NCBI GenBank assembly: GCA_013407085.1
Contig: JACCGJ010000338.1
Span: 1-64,000 of the forward strand
DNA from: Atriophallophorus winterbourni
Lineage: Eukaryota; Platyhelminthes; Trematoda; Plagiorchiida; Microphallidae
Length of the DNA: 64,000 bases
Direction of reading: 5' to 3'
Part shown: positions 1 through 11,060 of the stretch, piece by piece
Position numbering within the stretch: the first letter of the stretch is position 1
How the letters are laid out: every line of letters starts with the position of its first letter
The notes under the pieces: generated by a model
What the model was told of the DNA's origin: nothing
Databases searched by the model: none
What the model saw: only the letters and a program-made list of their open reading frames with translations
Translations under genes and position numbers: made by a program

Positions 1-310
1 CACACCGAAAAGAAGGCGGCTACTTAGGAACCTGATTGAAACCTTCAACATCATGACAAGTTTCAGTACTATTCATCCAAGTGAAATGTATGCTCTAGCG
101 CCAAGTGTGGGTACTCGAGGTCACCCATTAAAACTGGCCAAGCGACATGTTTGGTCAACTGCTCGTTGATACTTTAGTGAAAGGGTAGTAAATTACTGGA
201 ATCGTCTTCCTAAAGAAGTTGTTTGTTCTACTTCGGTAGGGGGATTCAAGAAGAGACTCGACTCTGTGTGGCCTTCTTTATTTCCTGATTTTTTATCCGC
301 AAGTGAATAG
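1..310 (+). pseudogene. CR1-like LINE, C-terminal end of reverse-transcriptase ORF (cut by window edge)
   Basis: Frame 3 reads the typical C-terminal tail of CR1/Jockey-type LINE polyproteins: an RRLLRNLIETFNIM segment, then a GHPLKLAKRHVWSTAR segment, then YWNRLPKEVV and a final FKKRLDSVW before a stop near 310. This tail follows the thumb domain in the family. One in-frame TGA sits at about 168-170 where the family has Arg, so the copy is dead. The upstream part lies outside the window. Confidence 0.75.
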
Positions 311-756
311 TTGGTATGATCCTCATGTTGTATTTGTCCCTTTCACCTATTGGTGAGGGGAGTTTTTCTGTTGCATTCCAGATTACTCTCATGCCAGAAA
401 ATATTTGTGAAGCTATAGTTTGAAGTGGTTTGAATTGAAATCTGCTACCTAACCCACACCAGTACTTGTACTGTTATTACTCACTATCTGCCGCAACTTC
501 GACCGTTTGTTTTGTAATCCATGCCATTCCGGATAGTTCGATATCCCTCAGAATTCTGCATACGGGATATTTTAGTCGTTCTCTTATGTTTCTAATAAAA
601 TGATAAAGTAAAAGAGTATACCCAGATGTCTTTTATTTCCTAATGTCATATGAACAACATAGCTACAATTAATCTGCAAATTTTCTAACAAATTCAAATA
701 AAATCCTCGAACTGATTGCACAGAATATGGTGGCTGGCGAATTGTATGTATGTATG

Positions 757-850
757 AAAACACAAGCCTGATCCCTGCAAAGTGCCGTACAGTCAGAGAC
801 TGCACGTGGGCTAAAATACTGCCAGGTAGCCCAGGCCTAGACAGAGACTG
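757..850 (+). repeat. SINE-like family, short (head-only) copy
   Basis: The family head runs from AAACACAAGCCTGATCC to GCCCAGGCCTAGACAGA. It carries the two small inverted repeats typical of the family (GCCTG..CAGGC, here decayed, and CAGTC-AGA-GACTG). No body follows, so this is the roughly 95-bp short form. Confidence 0.85.
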
Positions 851-1137
851 GCGAATTAAAATTTGCGGTGCAACCTCTGACTCAAATCCTTATTGTAATC
901 ATTTAGCTAGCGCGCCCATGTGTGGACAGCATGATTGTTAATGTCAATCGATATGCGAATCTCAGGATTGAACTGCAAGCACCCCGTGTGCCGTGCCGCG
1001 GTCTACCGTAATGGTGTTTAAAAGCAGCTTGTTCCATCTTGTTTTTGCTGGACTAACAAAAAACCGTGGTATGATCATCACAATTTGCGATTTCTTATAA
1101 AAAAATTCTTTTGGATGTTGTAAGAGGCCGGTAACAT

Positions 1138-1285
1138 TTTCGAAACACGCTGGAGTCTCACTACCATTTCTATTTCCCCCTCATATCTGTCTAGGCCTGG
1201 GCAACCTGACAGTATTTTAGCCCACGTGCAGTTTCTGACTGTGCGGTACTTTGCCTGGATCAGGCTTGTGCTTTCATACCAGTGT
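1138..1285 (-). repeat. SINE-like family, head plus start of body
   Basis: Read on the minus strand: GAAAGCACAAGCCTGATCC...GCCTAGACAGATATGAGG, an A-rich linker with AATAGAAATGGTAGTGAGACTCC, then GTGTTTCG. The body stops there, so the copy is truncated. Confidence 0.88.
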
Positions 1286-1454
1286 GGCATATTTGATTGC
1301 CTGCGTGGGTTTCAAAAGATAGTTGACTGAAAACCTTACGAGCTATGGATGCGAACCGAAGTCAGTCGCACCACTGTCATAACTTTAATACTACTATACT
1401 ATATTATATTTGAAGAAAAACAAAACAATCACAATATCGCATGCAGATTACCTC

Positions 1455-1540
1455 TTGTTAGACACGGAGATTGATAAGCGGATTGGCTGATTGAACTCTC
1501 GTGTCTGGGGCAACCGCAGTTTGACTGTAATCATGGTTAT
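1455..1540 (+). pseudogene. LINE-C fragment (thumb region)
   Basis: A short stretch translates to LDTEIDKRIG and then SRVWGNRSLTV, matching the LDTEIDKRISRV...FRVWGNRKLTVKT segment of the LINE-C copy on the minus strand near 25.6 kb. It is isolated and not functional. Confidence 0.65.
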
Positions 1541-1612
1541 CATGAAGCACAAATCTAAAGACAGACAAATTGCTAAGCAAAATGAAACAGGAAAAGCACC
1601 GCTGCGCTGTAC
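1541..1612 (+). repeat. Second short repeat, related to the SINE-like head
   Basis: ATGAAGCACAAATCTAAAGACAG and the following bases match, inverted, the stretch at 10966-11060. Its opening resembles the main family (AAGCACAAGYCTGG..CCAGRCAAAGTGCC), so it may be a sister subfamily with a different 3' part. Confidence 0.5.
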
Positions 1613-1654
1613 ACTCGGCCTTTAGTATGGAGTTAAACATCGCGTCGACGCCAC

Positions 1655-1992
1655 AGGTGGCATTTCATCTAAGGGAACGAAAACCCTGATTTTAAACCTC
1701 CGCTGCCTTTCGGTATTCCCGGTCGCGGGAACGGCTTCGGGAGAAAACCCTGAGGAAAAATCTGAAACAGTCTGGCAGACGGTTTTTTGGTGAACGCGAC
1801 CTCTTTCTGGCAACTCCCTGCTGCCTTGCAGGTTGCCCTTGGTTGTGCAAATGCTAAAGAAGCTGACTCGAACAAACGCTGAGTGGTGCTGGGGACGCCG
1901 CTTTGTACCCAAATTCCCAAGAATATTCATTAAAGCGGACTCATCCTCCAGAGGAGATAGTCGCACAAAAGTAAAAAGTAAGTAAAGTAAGG
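1655..1992 (+). repeat. 540-bp LINE-E-tailed repeat (family B), 5'-truncated copy
   Basis: It begins inside the family at GGCATTTCATCTAAGGGAACG and runs to the shared 3' end GACTCATCCTCCAGAGGAGATAG..CGCACAAAAG, followed by an AAGT-rich tail. Truncation at the 5' end only is the usual mark of target-primed reverse transcription. Open frames here are shadows. Confidence 0.85.
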
Positions 1993-2290
1993 TTAGCAAG
2001 CACCACATCCGCTTTGCGTATACGTGAGATCTCGTCCTTGACGCAACCGCCGGCAGAGATACAACTGTCGAGGTAAACAAAGCTCTTGACATCACCAGGC
2101 TTTGGAAGAGAACCGCTCCAGTCCTGGTTAAGTGTTTTACACTTGCTATGCGCAAAGTACCGGCTATAACTTGAAGCTTAAAGTGCCAGGTGGTCCAGGA
2201 ATTGTTGCATTATATGATGGTCATCTCCAAGGATTACGAATTCACCCGCACACTCTAGATCCTTAGCTCTCACCCGGCAGAAATTCAACA
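1993..2290 (-). pseudogene. LINE-E reverse transcriptase fragment
   Basis: Minus-strand frames read LECAGEFVILGDDHH, then FAHSKCKTLNQDWSG, then VKSFVYLDSCISAGGCVKDEI. This is the RT palm/thumb block YADDIVLLGDD..FAPSKCKVLLQDW..FVYLGSCIS. The catalytic YADD is degraded to CAGE, so the enzyme is inactive. The fragment abuts the AAGT tail of the preceding repeat. Confidence 0.7.
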
Positions 2291-2769
2291 GCTGCGCCCA
2301 CTAGACCAGTTCAAGCTTTCCTTCCTTAGACTTGGGAGATGTATCAGTGCGAAAATATAACAGGAAAATGTTATAGTAGAATGGAAAAAGGAACTTTATC
2401 CACTACATATTGGATCAGCAAATTAGATTTATGGCGAGATGAAAAATGTGACGAAAGTCAATTTTGGGGCCTGTTACCGCGTGATTCGCAAACACGCAAT
2501 AACACAGCACCAACGAAAATCAAGCAGAAGATATATATATTTACACAATCATTTAAAAATGAAAAAAGTGCCACCCATGAAAAAGTGCCACCCTGAAAAG
2601 CAGAAGAGGAACGCGCGCGGAGGAAAGTATATTGTTAATTAATGATTATTTACAGAATGCGATAAAAAAGATGAGTAATGACAACTCATTTAACGAAACG
2701 GGAGATCAATAGTCTATGAGTGAATCGGACAAGAAGAAATCGATAGATCGATATGGCAATATCGATTAT
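2291..2769. other. No recognised gene
   Basis: Two small overlapping open frames (2339-2642) have no family resemblance and no splice-site support. Nothing else is seen. Confidence 0.5.
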
Positions 2770-3460
2770 CGGAACAAAACGATAATTTCTAAGTTACTGG
2801 ATGAAAATGATACAAAGATAAGTATGTACAAATTGTTGATTACAACAAGCATCGAGGGAAACGAAAATACAATTGGGAAGAAAGTGAAATTACAGGTCGC
2901 TACAAACATCACATCGATCGCGAAGTTAAAAACGAACGGCGAGATACGGCAGCCCTTCCGCACCCCGCTGGAGGACAATTTTTCGCACGCTCGAACTCTG
3001 CCCGAAATTTGGCAATATAATGCTTTCAAGATCCAAACATACTTCTCGAGTACTCCATGTCTCAGCATACAGTTCCAAAGACTTTTGCGATTGATTGAAT
3101 CGAATGCCGCTCAGATGTCAAGGAATACCACGATAGTTTGCCTACAAAATGAATTGTGTTGCTCCAGTTATTGACGGAATGTGAAGATTTGATCTATACA
3201 TTCTCCACTTGCACGCAACCCAGTTTGCTCCTCACGTATTTTCTCTTTCCGTTTGGTGCTCAACCGGTGAAACAAGATGGAGGCAAGTATTTTAGAAGCT
3301 ACTAAAATGGGACTGATACCCCGATGATTTTTCATATTTGTAAATCGGAGCAATTACGGATTCTCTCCAAGGGATTTGAACGCGCTCCTCAACCCATATG
3401 TCGGCGAACAGCGCTTGAAGTTGGCAAACTAGAGCGAAACCGCCATGCTTCAATAATGAC
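2770..3460 (-). pseudogene. RTE-like LINE fragment (RT N-terminal half), frameshifted
   Basis: Three minus-strand frames together cover an RTE-type RT: WRESVIAPIYK then NHRGISPILVASKIL (3460-3170), a degraded motif A region around 3100-3160, then VRKGCRISPFVFNFAIDVM (about 2890-2960). Several frame changes break it. It lies head-to-head with the longer RTE-like element that starts just to its right. Confidence 0.75.
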
Positions 3461-3765
3461 GGCATACAACCATGACCATGACTATTACTACGAAACCCAA
3501 CTCCATAGTGCATCGGCCGTCGCGCACGATAAACAGGGTCGCCTTACCTGCTGCATACAGCAGGGCGGGTAAGCGAAAACAAGCTACTGCTGGCTCTACT
3601 CTTAAAACTGTTTCCGACCCTTCCCCTCCCCCATCCATTCTCAACAACTCTCCGTTTGTCAATCCCAGCTTTAGAAAAGACCGCGCTGAACATGTTGGAA
3701 CATTTTCTGTTCGCGAATTTACAGATCACTTTCTGAAACCACGGGTTTAAGCTCACATCGGTGCC

Positions 3766-5196
3766 ATGAATGTCAGAACTCTCAGACAAATAGGCCAGCA
3801 AGCTGCACTGGCTCTTACCTTAGATAGTCTATCTATTGATGTTTACTGTTTATCGGTAACGCGCTTATATGATCCGTCCATAATTACTGAACTTACTGCC
3901 CCCAACTCGCTACTTTTTACGCTGCTCTGGTGGTTCTGTAGCTGCCATCTTAGGACAGGCGGGTGTTGGTATGCTCTTTTGCGACGTGCAAAAAGCTCCG
4001 ATATTGTTGTCTTAGCAGGAGATATGAATGCCAGACTAGGTCGCTTAGATACATCTGAATCACAATTAGGTGGCATGATTAGTCTTGAAAGCCAACGCAC
4101 AGATAATGGTGAACGGTTTATACAATTCTGTGCACAATCTCGATTATTCATTAGCAGCACTTCCGTTCGCCATAAAAGATGTCGAATTATCACATGGCGC
4201 TCGCCGGATGGAAGCCAACCTTCGGCCCAAATCGACTATATCGCCATAAGTGCTCTCTGGAGAGGCTGCATTGTGGACTGCCGCTCCTTTTGGAATACCT
4301 GCATAGATTCAGATCATGCTCTTGTGCGATGTAGGTTCTCGTTAAAGTTCTCCGGTATGAAACCTTCGAATGGGAAACGCATTGTGGTCGAAAAATTCTC
4401 TCTGCCTGCAGTTCAAGACATTTATATGACCACCTTGAGTAACTCACTCCCAGTTGCTCCGTGTGCAACTGCCGATGAAAGGTGGAACAAAATAGCTGGG
4501 ATTATGCGAGCCGCTGCAATAACAGTCTGTGAGACTACACAACCAACCCAAAAGTCCCACTGGATTTCACAGCGCTCTATAGAAGTTCTTCATCAGCGAC
4601 GCCAAATACCTCATGGTCCTGGACACAACACAGAGCGTAGACGCGTGAGGAATGAACTTAAACGGAGCTTAAGACTAGACAGAGAAAGGTGGTGGCTAAA
4701 TAAGGTAGAAGAAATGGAAATAGCAAATAATCCGGGTAACGTGCGAAAACTCTTCCAACTTATTCGATCGACTGGGCCTACGAAAAAAGGAGTGAGTGAG
4801 ACTATCGCTGAAATAGACGGTACTCTTATCACTAATAAGAATCGCCGCCTCTCACGTTGGGCCGAACATTTTGAAGAACAATTCAGCTGGTCGCCTACAA
4901 CAAAATCTTTCCCTCATTTGGAGCAATGTGATCCTTTGTCTGTTAGCGTAGATCCCCTTATTGATTCAGAAATTAAAGAATGTATCGAATCCATGAAAAG
5001 ATTCAAAGCTGCTGGCCCCGATGACATACCACCTGTTTTGTTCAAAGAAGGTGGCCAAGTTCTAATCAGCACATTAGGCGATCTCATCCGTGAAGTGTGG
5101 TTATCAGAATCCGTCCCTCCGAGTTGGGGCGAATCGGTTGTCATACCTATATTTAAAAAGGTGTGCGAAGCTTATGATCTAATCACCCTGGGATAA
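3766..5196 (+). pseudogene. RTE-like endonuclease and RT N-terminus
   Basis: The 476-codon open frame encodes the endonuclease and the RT entry segment of the LINE. Recognisable blocks are MNVRTLRQIGQQAAL at the start, VVLAGDMNARLGRLDT around residue 80, ITWRSPDGSQPSAQIDY around 140, and PDDIPPVLFKEGG..W.ESVVIPIFKK at the end. The stretch between residues 45 and 70 lacks the expected endonuclease sequence, which indicates an internal deletion. The frame ends by frameshift within the sequence before RT motif A. Confidence 0.8.
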
Positions 5197-5406
5197 GTCT
5201 CACTCCCATCATTACGAGATTATTAGCGTCCATATGTCTTCGAAGATTAACATCGCACAGGGAATCATAGATCCGAGGGCAGCAAGCTGGCTTCCGGCCT
5301 GGCAGCGGCTGTGTCGACCACATTTTTACTCTTCGACGGATCTTAGAACTGCGGCACACTTATCGACAGCCGACAATAGCCATTTTTTTAGACTTCAAAG
5401 GAGCTT

Positions 5407-6138
5407 TTGATTCAGTCGATCGAAATGTCATGTTTAACACTGCTGTGCAAAGGCGTTCCGCAAAAGTATGTCAACATACTACGTGCACTTTATGCTCATA
5501 CATCCGGATGCGTTAGGGTTTACAACGAACTCTCACCCAAATTCCACACCGCAAGTGGCGTCCGACAAGGATGCCCGATTTCTCCGTTTTTGTTCAATTT
5601 TGTAATTGATGCAATTATGGAATTGTGCAACGATGGTGCCCCAGCTTTCGGAGTTCACATAATGCCAGGCGTCAAGCTTCTTGACTTGGATTATGCTGAT
5701 GATATAGTTCTGCTCTTCGACTCGTACACAGATGCACAGGCGATACTGAACAAGCTATCTAGTATTGTGCCCGCATTTGGAATGCGTTTTGCACCCTCTA
5801 AGTGTAGTGTTCTGCTGCAGGACATCGACATATCGAACAAAACCTTATTACTTGACAATCAGGCACTTGAAATTGTAGATCGTTTTACGTATCTCGGTAG
5901 TTGTATCAATAATTCTGCATCTTTAGATGACGAGGTATCGGCACGCATCTCTAAAGCGACCGTAGCATTCCGCAACCTAGGTCACCTCTGGCGTCAGAAA
6001 GGACTATCTCTGTTACTCAAGGGTAGAGTCTATAAAGCGACAGTTCGAGCTGTGTTACTATATGGGTGCGAAACCTGGACCTTACACACATTCAGCGTCT
6101 CCAACTATTTGATAACCGATGTCTCCGCAACATTCTAG
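5407..6138 (+). pseudogene. RTE-like RT catalytic core
   Basis: This frame carries the RT finger and palm: GVRQGCPISPFLFNF, DLDYADDIVLL with both catalytic Asp residues, FAPSKCSVLLQD, FTYLGSCINN and LLYGCETWTL. The motif A Asp lies just upstream in a different frame. The thumb is cut by a frameshift near 6090, and the rest continues at 6163-6520. Confidence 0.82.
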
Positions 6139-6664
6139 GAGTTAGTTGTTGCCGTCACATACGCAACGATGCTCCCCGAAACAAGATTTTCAGTGGTAAT
6201 TTTGATATGTAGAAGCAGGTCAACCTGCATAGGTTACGCTGGTTGGGTCACGTTTTACGAATGCCGGACCACCGACTTCCGAAACGGATTCTTTTTGCGA
6301 CGCCACATCCTGATTGGCGTAAATCTCGGGGTGGCCAAACCGTCACATGGCATAGGCAGTTAAAAACCATTACTAGTAATCTTTCCAAAGTAGGCGCAGC
6401 GCGTCTTCCAGGCTGGTGTACCCGCGATCAGATATCGCAGTGGTTAGTTACGCTTCAGGATATGTCCCGAAACCGTGTTCAATGGCGGTCTTGCACTAAG
6501 CATCTTGGAATGTTTGCTTAACCTTGTGTGTTGTCAAGCGGAGTGACGAGAAAAGCTTATTATGATGCATGACAGTGAAAGCCGCAAGGAATCTGCCGTG
6601 CTGATGTCGCTCTACTCGGTACGTGCTACCGATGTAATGCTGTCTTTGATGGTGATGATGTATA

Positions 6665-7117
6665 TAATATTCGAATGAGTTTCCATGATTACAAAAGCAG
6701 TATTTAAATGGTATCGGCTCGAAACTTCTAAAGCGCGAAAGGCCGGAAGAGTAACGCCACTGGCCTCTTTGGTTATATTTGTTTGACCGGACAGCATTTT
6801 TGTTAACAAATATCAATTAATCACAGATTGTGTGCTTCACATTGCTCAGAGAACAGCAAACTTCAGGAAACCTTTCTCCAATCACTGCATCGTCAGCGTA
6901 AATTTTTGCGTCCTTGTTAACGGTTATTACCGCATAACGTTTTGCGTTCACTACGACCAAAGATTCTGCGTAACTGTTTATATTTCTGCAGAAGTGTATT
7001 TGATTCGGCCTCGCTAGTGAAGTTTTCAGTTTCTGGATCTGTTTTGACGGCCCCATGATCCCAGCTTCAGAATTTGTTTGTTCGTTGAGATTGGATAACT
7101 ATTTTGCAAACCTTTTA
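6665..7117. other. No recognised gene
   Basis: Unique-looking AT-rich sequence. Small open frames on both strands lack any family resemblance. Confidence 0.5.
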
Positions 7118-7188
7118 CATCGGGACAGTATCTTATCCCACGCGAAGTCTCTGATTTGCCTGGATCAGGCTTGTGCTTTCATGCATAC
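7118..7188 (-). repeat. SINE-like family, head fragment
   Basis: Minus strand: GAAAGCACAAGCCTGATCCAGG, then an internal deletion, then GATAAGATACTGTCCC. About 25 bp of the head, including part of the second hairpin, is missing. Confidence 0.7.
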
Positions 7189-7944
7189 ATACATCGGGAC
7201 TTATCACTTCCGCTGCTTTCATACCATAATTAACTCAAACCTTTTGGGAGCTTTCAACGGCATTCCTTTTAACTTGGGTTATGTTAACAAACGTTACAAA
7301 AAACTAGTGTTGTGAAATTTCATCTTCATAACTTTTCACGCTCCTCTCTCATTTGCCTATTTACTGCTTTGTTGCTTGATGCCTCATTCGGGTATGGCAT
7401 ATGATTCCTATTTGTATTGCCGTTCGATTCGTTTGCTTAGTTTTGATGCTTTACGCTTTACAGCAAATTGATTGTTTGAAATCTACCATGGATCATACTT
7501 TTCAATCGGAGACCTACTTTCTACAAAGCTGTTTGAAGTGAATGCATCAACTCTCACGAATGTTTTTATCTTTCGCTTGCTTCTTTATTCGATAGAGGAA
7601 TGAGTCTTGACCAGCTGCTCGAAACAGAAGATGCTACTGAAGTTAGTGTTACCTATGACCATTTTAAACTTTTATTTTCAAGAACTTCCGCGTTTTTTCG
7701 AGTAGCGAAATTTCGCATGCCGTATGTCATTGATATTTGTCATAAACTGCCCCTCGTGTTTTTATTCGTTTGTTTCGAATCTAAATTAAGGCCACATTTT
7801 GTTTCGAAAAGCTAGTTGCATTCCTAATCTGTCGCCCACAGTTTTGATAATAATGCTGTCGATTTTGTTTTCATCGCTGTGGGATAATATAATAATTTGA
7901 GAATTGCTTAATTGATGCGCACTACCGTTCTCGGCCTATGCTTT
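7189..7944. other. No recognised gene
   Basis: A 71-codon open frame (7600-7815) is present but resembles nothing, and no splice context was found. The rest is AT-rich and featureless to my reading. Confidence 0.45.
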
Positions 7945-8202
7945 AGTACCCACGCAGCACGGATGTGCAATAGTTCAGCATTTCTGTGCTGTGCGGCTAA
8001 CATCGTGCTTAATTGATTGGTCACTGGTATTGAGCTGCATGTTGAAACACGCTGGAGTCTCACTACCATTTCTATTCTATTTCTATTCACCCTTATATCT
8101 GTCTAGGCCTGGGCAACCTGACAGTATCGTTGCCCACGTGCAATCTCTGACTGTACGGCACTTTGCCTGGATCGGGCTTGTGCTTTCATACCATACCATA
8201 CA
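7945..8202 (-). repeat. SINE-like family, near full-length copy
   Basis: One of the best full copies: head (8098-8197 region), a short tandem A-rich linker (AATAGAAATAG doubled), and the whole body to GCACATCCGTGCTGCGTGGG near 7945. It gives the full family length of about 250 bp. Confidence 0.9.
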
Positions 8203-8211
8203 CACGCAGTA

Positions 8212-8276
8212 GATAAGCCAATGCACAGTCTCTAACTGTGCGGCACTTTACCTAACTCAAGTCTTGTGATTTCATA
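8212..8276 (-). repeat. SINE-like family, head fragment
   Basis: Minus strand: TGAAATCACAAGACTTGAG..AAAGTGCCGCACAGTTAGAGACTG. It is diverged and immediately follows the preceding copy in the same orientation. Confidence 0.7.
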
Positions 8277-8722
8277 AATACACCACCGGTTATTTTTCAT
8301 TTCGTATTTTTGCTTTTAATTCACAATATGTGAACGAAGGAAATCACTAGCATAGTTTCAAGCGAAGTGCCATGCAGTCTTCTAGTTTTCAGCTAGTAAC
8401 ATAGATTTAGTCAGGTGTTTAGGCATTTCGTTATTCGATATTTTTTACCGATGTAATGCTTTCCCGGTTTTTTTTAAACAAAGCGTTCATGTTTGCTAGG
8501 TTGACGTGTGTGCTCGATTGCAATCTTCCACCAATCAGTGTAGCGTCCTTTTACATGTTCATCAGAGAATCATGCATAGCCGTATTAATCAAATCAACTT
8601 TTGCTAGTCATCTGTGGAACCTGTATTACACCGTTCATGTTAAACCTGACCGAGGTCACAAAAATTTCCTCTTGTTGAGGATACCGATCACTAATACAAT
8701 GTTCTCATTATAGATAGATAAT
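8277..8722. other. No recognised gene
   Basis: An 85-codon frame (8456-8713) has no recognisable motif. TACCGATGTAATGCT at about 8447 matches the 3' signature of the RTE-like LINE and may be a relic of its tail. Confidence 0.4.
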
Positions 8723-8837
8723 ATACCAAGTGTCTAGGCCTGGGCAACCTGACAGTATCTTAGCCCACGTGCAGTCTCTGACTGTGCGGCACTTTGCCTG
8801 GATCAGGCTTGTGCATTCATACATACCAAGTGTCTAG
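8723..8837 (-). repeat. SINE-like family, short form flanked by 15-bp direct repeats
   Basis: A head-only copy is bracketed by ATACCAAGTGTCTAG at 8723-8737 and 8823-8837, a perfect 15-bp direct repeat. The last seven bases (TGTCTAG) also belong to the element's own end (TGTCTAGGCC), so the true target duplication may be the 8-bp ATACCAAG plus overlap. This suggests that the 95-bp head can insert by itself. Confidence 0.8.
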
Positions 8838-8849
8838 CATGATATAGGA

Positions 8850-9106
8850 CATCACAAATCTGAAGCCAAGCAAAGAGCCACACTGTATTAGGCAGCACGG
8901 AGATGAGATTGTGCAGTACTGATGTGCTGCGCATATAACGCCGTGTGAAATATATTTGCCACCGGTAGTGAGCTGCATGCGAAAATACGCTGAAATCTCA
9001 CTTCCAATTTTATTTACATCTGTCTAGGATTGTGCAAGCTGACGATGTCATTGCAGTCTATGGCTGTGCGTTACTTTGATTGATTCAGGTTTGTGATTTC
9101 ATATAG
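8850..9106 (-). repeat. SINE-like family, diverged full-length copy
   Basis: Minus strand reads a decayed head (CACAAACCTGAATC..) and the body through CTCACTACCGGTGGCAAATATA to CTGCACAATC. Substitutions are frequent, so this is an old insertion. Confidence 0.75.
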
Positions 9107-9519
9107 ACCGCGTATGCCGAGCTACAGTGGGGTTACCGCACCTAGATCGACTGGGGACAATAATAGTTAGAAAGCTGCTTTTTCTCGCTTACCTGCTACT
9201 ATCATTAGTCTAGTGCTGCTATACGGATGCGGTGCATGAAATCTACCCGTTCTGTGTTTAAAATCAGTGGAGAGAGGTTTTGATGTCCCTAAAATACTGA
9301 GCGCACGTTAAACATGTTCTGGGTCCCAAACCCACCTTGAAATGTCTGCACTATCAACACGGTCAAGTGGTATTGTCGTAAAAATGCGCGCCGTCTTGAG
9401 TGTTCAACAGTTTGTATGGGGCGTCATTTTGGTCAGCCACCACCTCGCATTCGATATATGTTCAAGGACTGAAATAATAAAGGGTTGGAACGAATGTGAT
9501 TAATTTGGTAATATGTTTA
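9107..9519. other. Possible decayed LINE tail, otherwise empty
   Basis: A short plus-strand read LVLLYGC near 9210-9230 resembles the VLLYGCETW motif of RTE-like LINEs. The rest is too decayed to assign. Confidence 0.3.
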
Positions 9520-9622
9520 CATACATATCTGTCTAGGCCTGGGCAACCTGACAGTAATATCACCCACGTGCAGTCTGTGACTGTGCGGCACTTTGCCGGG
9601 ATCAGGCTTGTGCTTTCATACT
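9520..9622 (-). repeat. SINE-like family, short form
   Basis: Head only: minus-strand GAAAGCACAAGCCTGATCC to GCCTAGACAGATATG. In this copy the second hairpin loop is ACA instead of AGA while the CAGTC/GACTG arms are kept. Confidence 0.85.
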
Positions 9623-10440
9623 TATTCTTATTTTCTACATGATTGGTGTATATAATTTTTACAGTCTCAAACTGTTATATAGCGGTTATTGAACCGGCGG
9701 TAATGTCTCACGCGATTGTTGCGAAAATCACGGTTTGGCTTTTGATGCTAAATGCTAGTTGTAGTTGGCGAATTCCGCAACATGCTGTCAAACTTTGCTT
9801 TCCTAGATTGTTCACCGCGTTCGAGAGATGAAGCATGCAGAATTCTCATGTTCCAAGGTCTTACGCAATGGCCCAACCCATCCGTGTACTCTGTTTAGCA
9901 AACTCTTGCTCTTGGTAAGCTTTAAACGTTTCTTTTTGACGATTTGCTCAGCATTTCTATTACTTATAACCTGTGTATGTAAAATAGTTTATCTCTTCGT
10001 GTTCGGATTTGGAAATACGTGCGATTTGTATCATGCCTTGCACGCACCACGCCACATTTTTTGCCGCTGGTAACGATCTATAATCGAGTGAATCTTGCAT
10101 CCTAGCTGTAATTATCCCTTCCCTTATTTTCTATCTAAGCCTCGACAGCTCAAGGATATTTCATTCTTTCTACGGTTTATTATATTGTGCGACACTGCTT
10201 GTCAAACGCCTGTAATTTCACGTAATCATCGCTTTCCATGCCTATTTTATCATCACTTTGTGTCCCGTAGCTAATTTCCACCACATCACGAAAAACACCC
10301 ACCAACTCCGCAAGTGTATATTATAGTATGCATCTGGGCTAAACTAGTCGATACTGATATATTTATGTCCGTAATTGTAAGCCTAGACCTAAGCATCGTG
10401 CGTGCCTTTAGATACTTCTGAGTTACCCGGGCATAGACAG
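9623..10440. other. No recognised gene
   Basis: Only small open frames (9643-9831, 9828-10073) without family resemblance or splice support. Confidence 0.45.
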
Positions 10441-10473
10441 ATATAAAAAAGAAATTGGTAGTGACACTATAAT

Positions 10474-10730
10474 GTATAAAAGCACAAGCCTGAACCAGGC
10501 AAAGTGCCGTACAGTGAGAGACTGCACGTGGGCTACGATACTGTCAGGTTGCCCAGGCCTAGACAGATATGAGAAAGGTAATAGAAATAGAAATGGTAGT
10601 GAGACTGCAGCGTGTTTCAGCATGAAGCTCACTACCGTTGGCCAATCAATTTAGCACGATGTTAGCCGCACAGCACAGAAATGCTGCACAATTGCAAATA
10701 CGTGCACTCTAGCGTGTTTTCAAAAGCAGC
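10474..10730 (+). repeat. SINE-like family, full-length copy
   Basis: Head AAAGCACAAGCCTGAACC to GCCTAGACAGATATGAG, A-rich linker with two AATAGAAATAG units, then the body AGTGAGACTGCAGCGTG...CAATTTAGCACGATGTTAGCC to GCACAATTGCAAATACGTGC. Confidence 0.9.
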
Positions 10731-10965
10731 CAAGTGCTGGCAGCACAGAAGTACTGCACTATCGCTTATCCTTCGATACTGCGGATGTATAAATCATCCA
10801 TAACGCCCGCTAAGCTGCAAAGCCGTTTTACGCCCGCATTTCTGCTGCACGATGTTTATCAAGTACTTTGAGTAGCACATGTGCTATTAAAATGGGTAAC
10901 CGTGCAATTTTATCAACTTACCTTACTGGAAACGTCTTGCGCCGCATTTATTGCATGCTCTTACC

Positions 10966-11060
10966 CTATCCCTTTTTTCACGCGCTTGCTTATCTGCTTT
11001 TCCTGCTTCATATTGCTTGGCACTTTGTCTGGCTCCAGACTTGTGCTTCATGATGATGAT
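10966..11060 (-). repeat. Second short repeat, SINE-like head relative
   Basis: Minus strand ATGAAGCACAAGTCTGGAGCC then AGACAAAGTGCCAAGCAA pairs with the copy at 1541-1612. It is followed on the plus strand by a short GATGATGAT run. Confidence 0.5.

Larger units (their letters stand above)
3566..6662 (+). mobile_element. RTE-like LINE, near full length, non-functional
   Basis: This element belongs to the apurinic-endonuclease plus reverse-transcriptase class of LINEs. The protein frame starts with the MNVRTLRQIGQQ endonuclease motif at 3766 and continues with LAGDMNARLG, SDHALVRC and the linker to 5196. It resumes after frame changes with the RT core: motif A FLDFKGAFDSVDR (about 5383-5420), GVRQGCPISPFLFNF (5558-5602), an intact YADD (5692-5703) and FTYLGSCIN (5885). 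The C-terminal end (RLRWLGHVLRMPDHRLPKR, 6224-6300) is in yet another frame. Part of the endonuclease near 3915-3960 is deleted. The 3' end is a TACCGATGTAATGCTGTC motif followed by a short GATGATG run, found on other copies. The 5' border is approximate. Confidence 0.85.

Noticed and set aside
2716..3174. 152-codon plus-strand frame
   Set aside because: It overlaps the minus-strand RTE-like fragment and is its antisense shadow over most of its length.
10474..10730. tRNA-type Pol III boxes in the SINE-like head
   Set aside because: GGTTGCCCAGG is a poor match to box B and no box A lies at the right distance.
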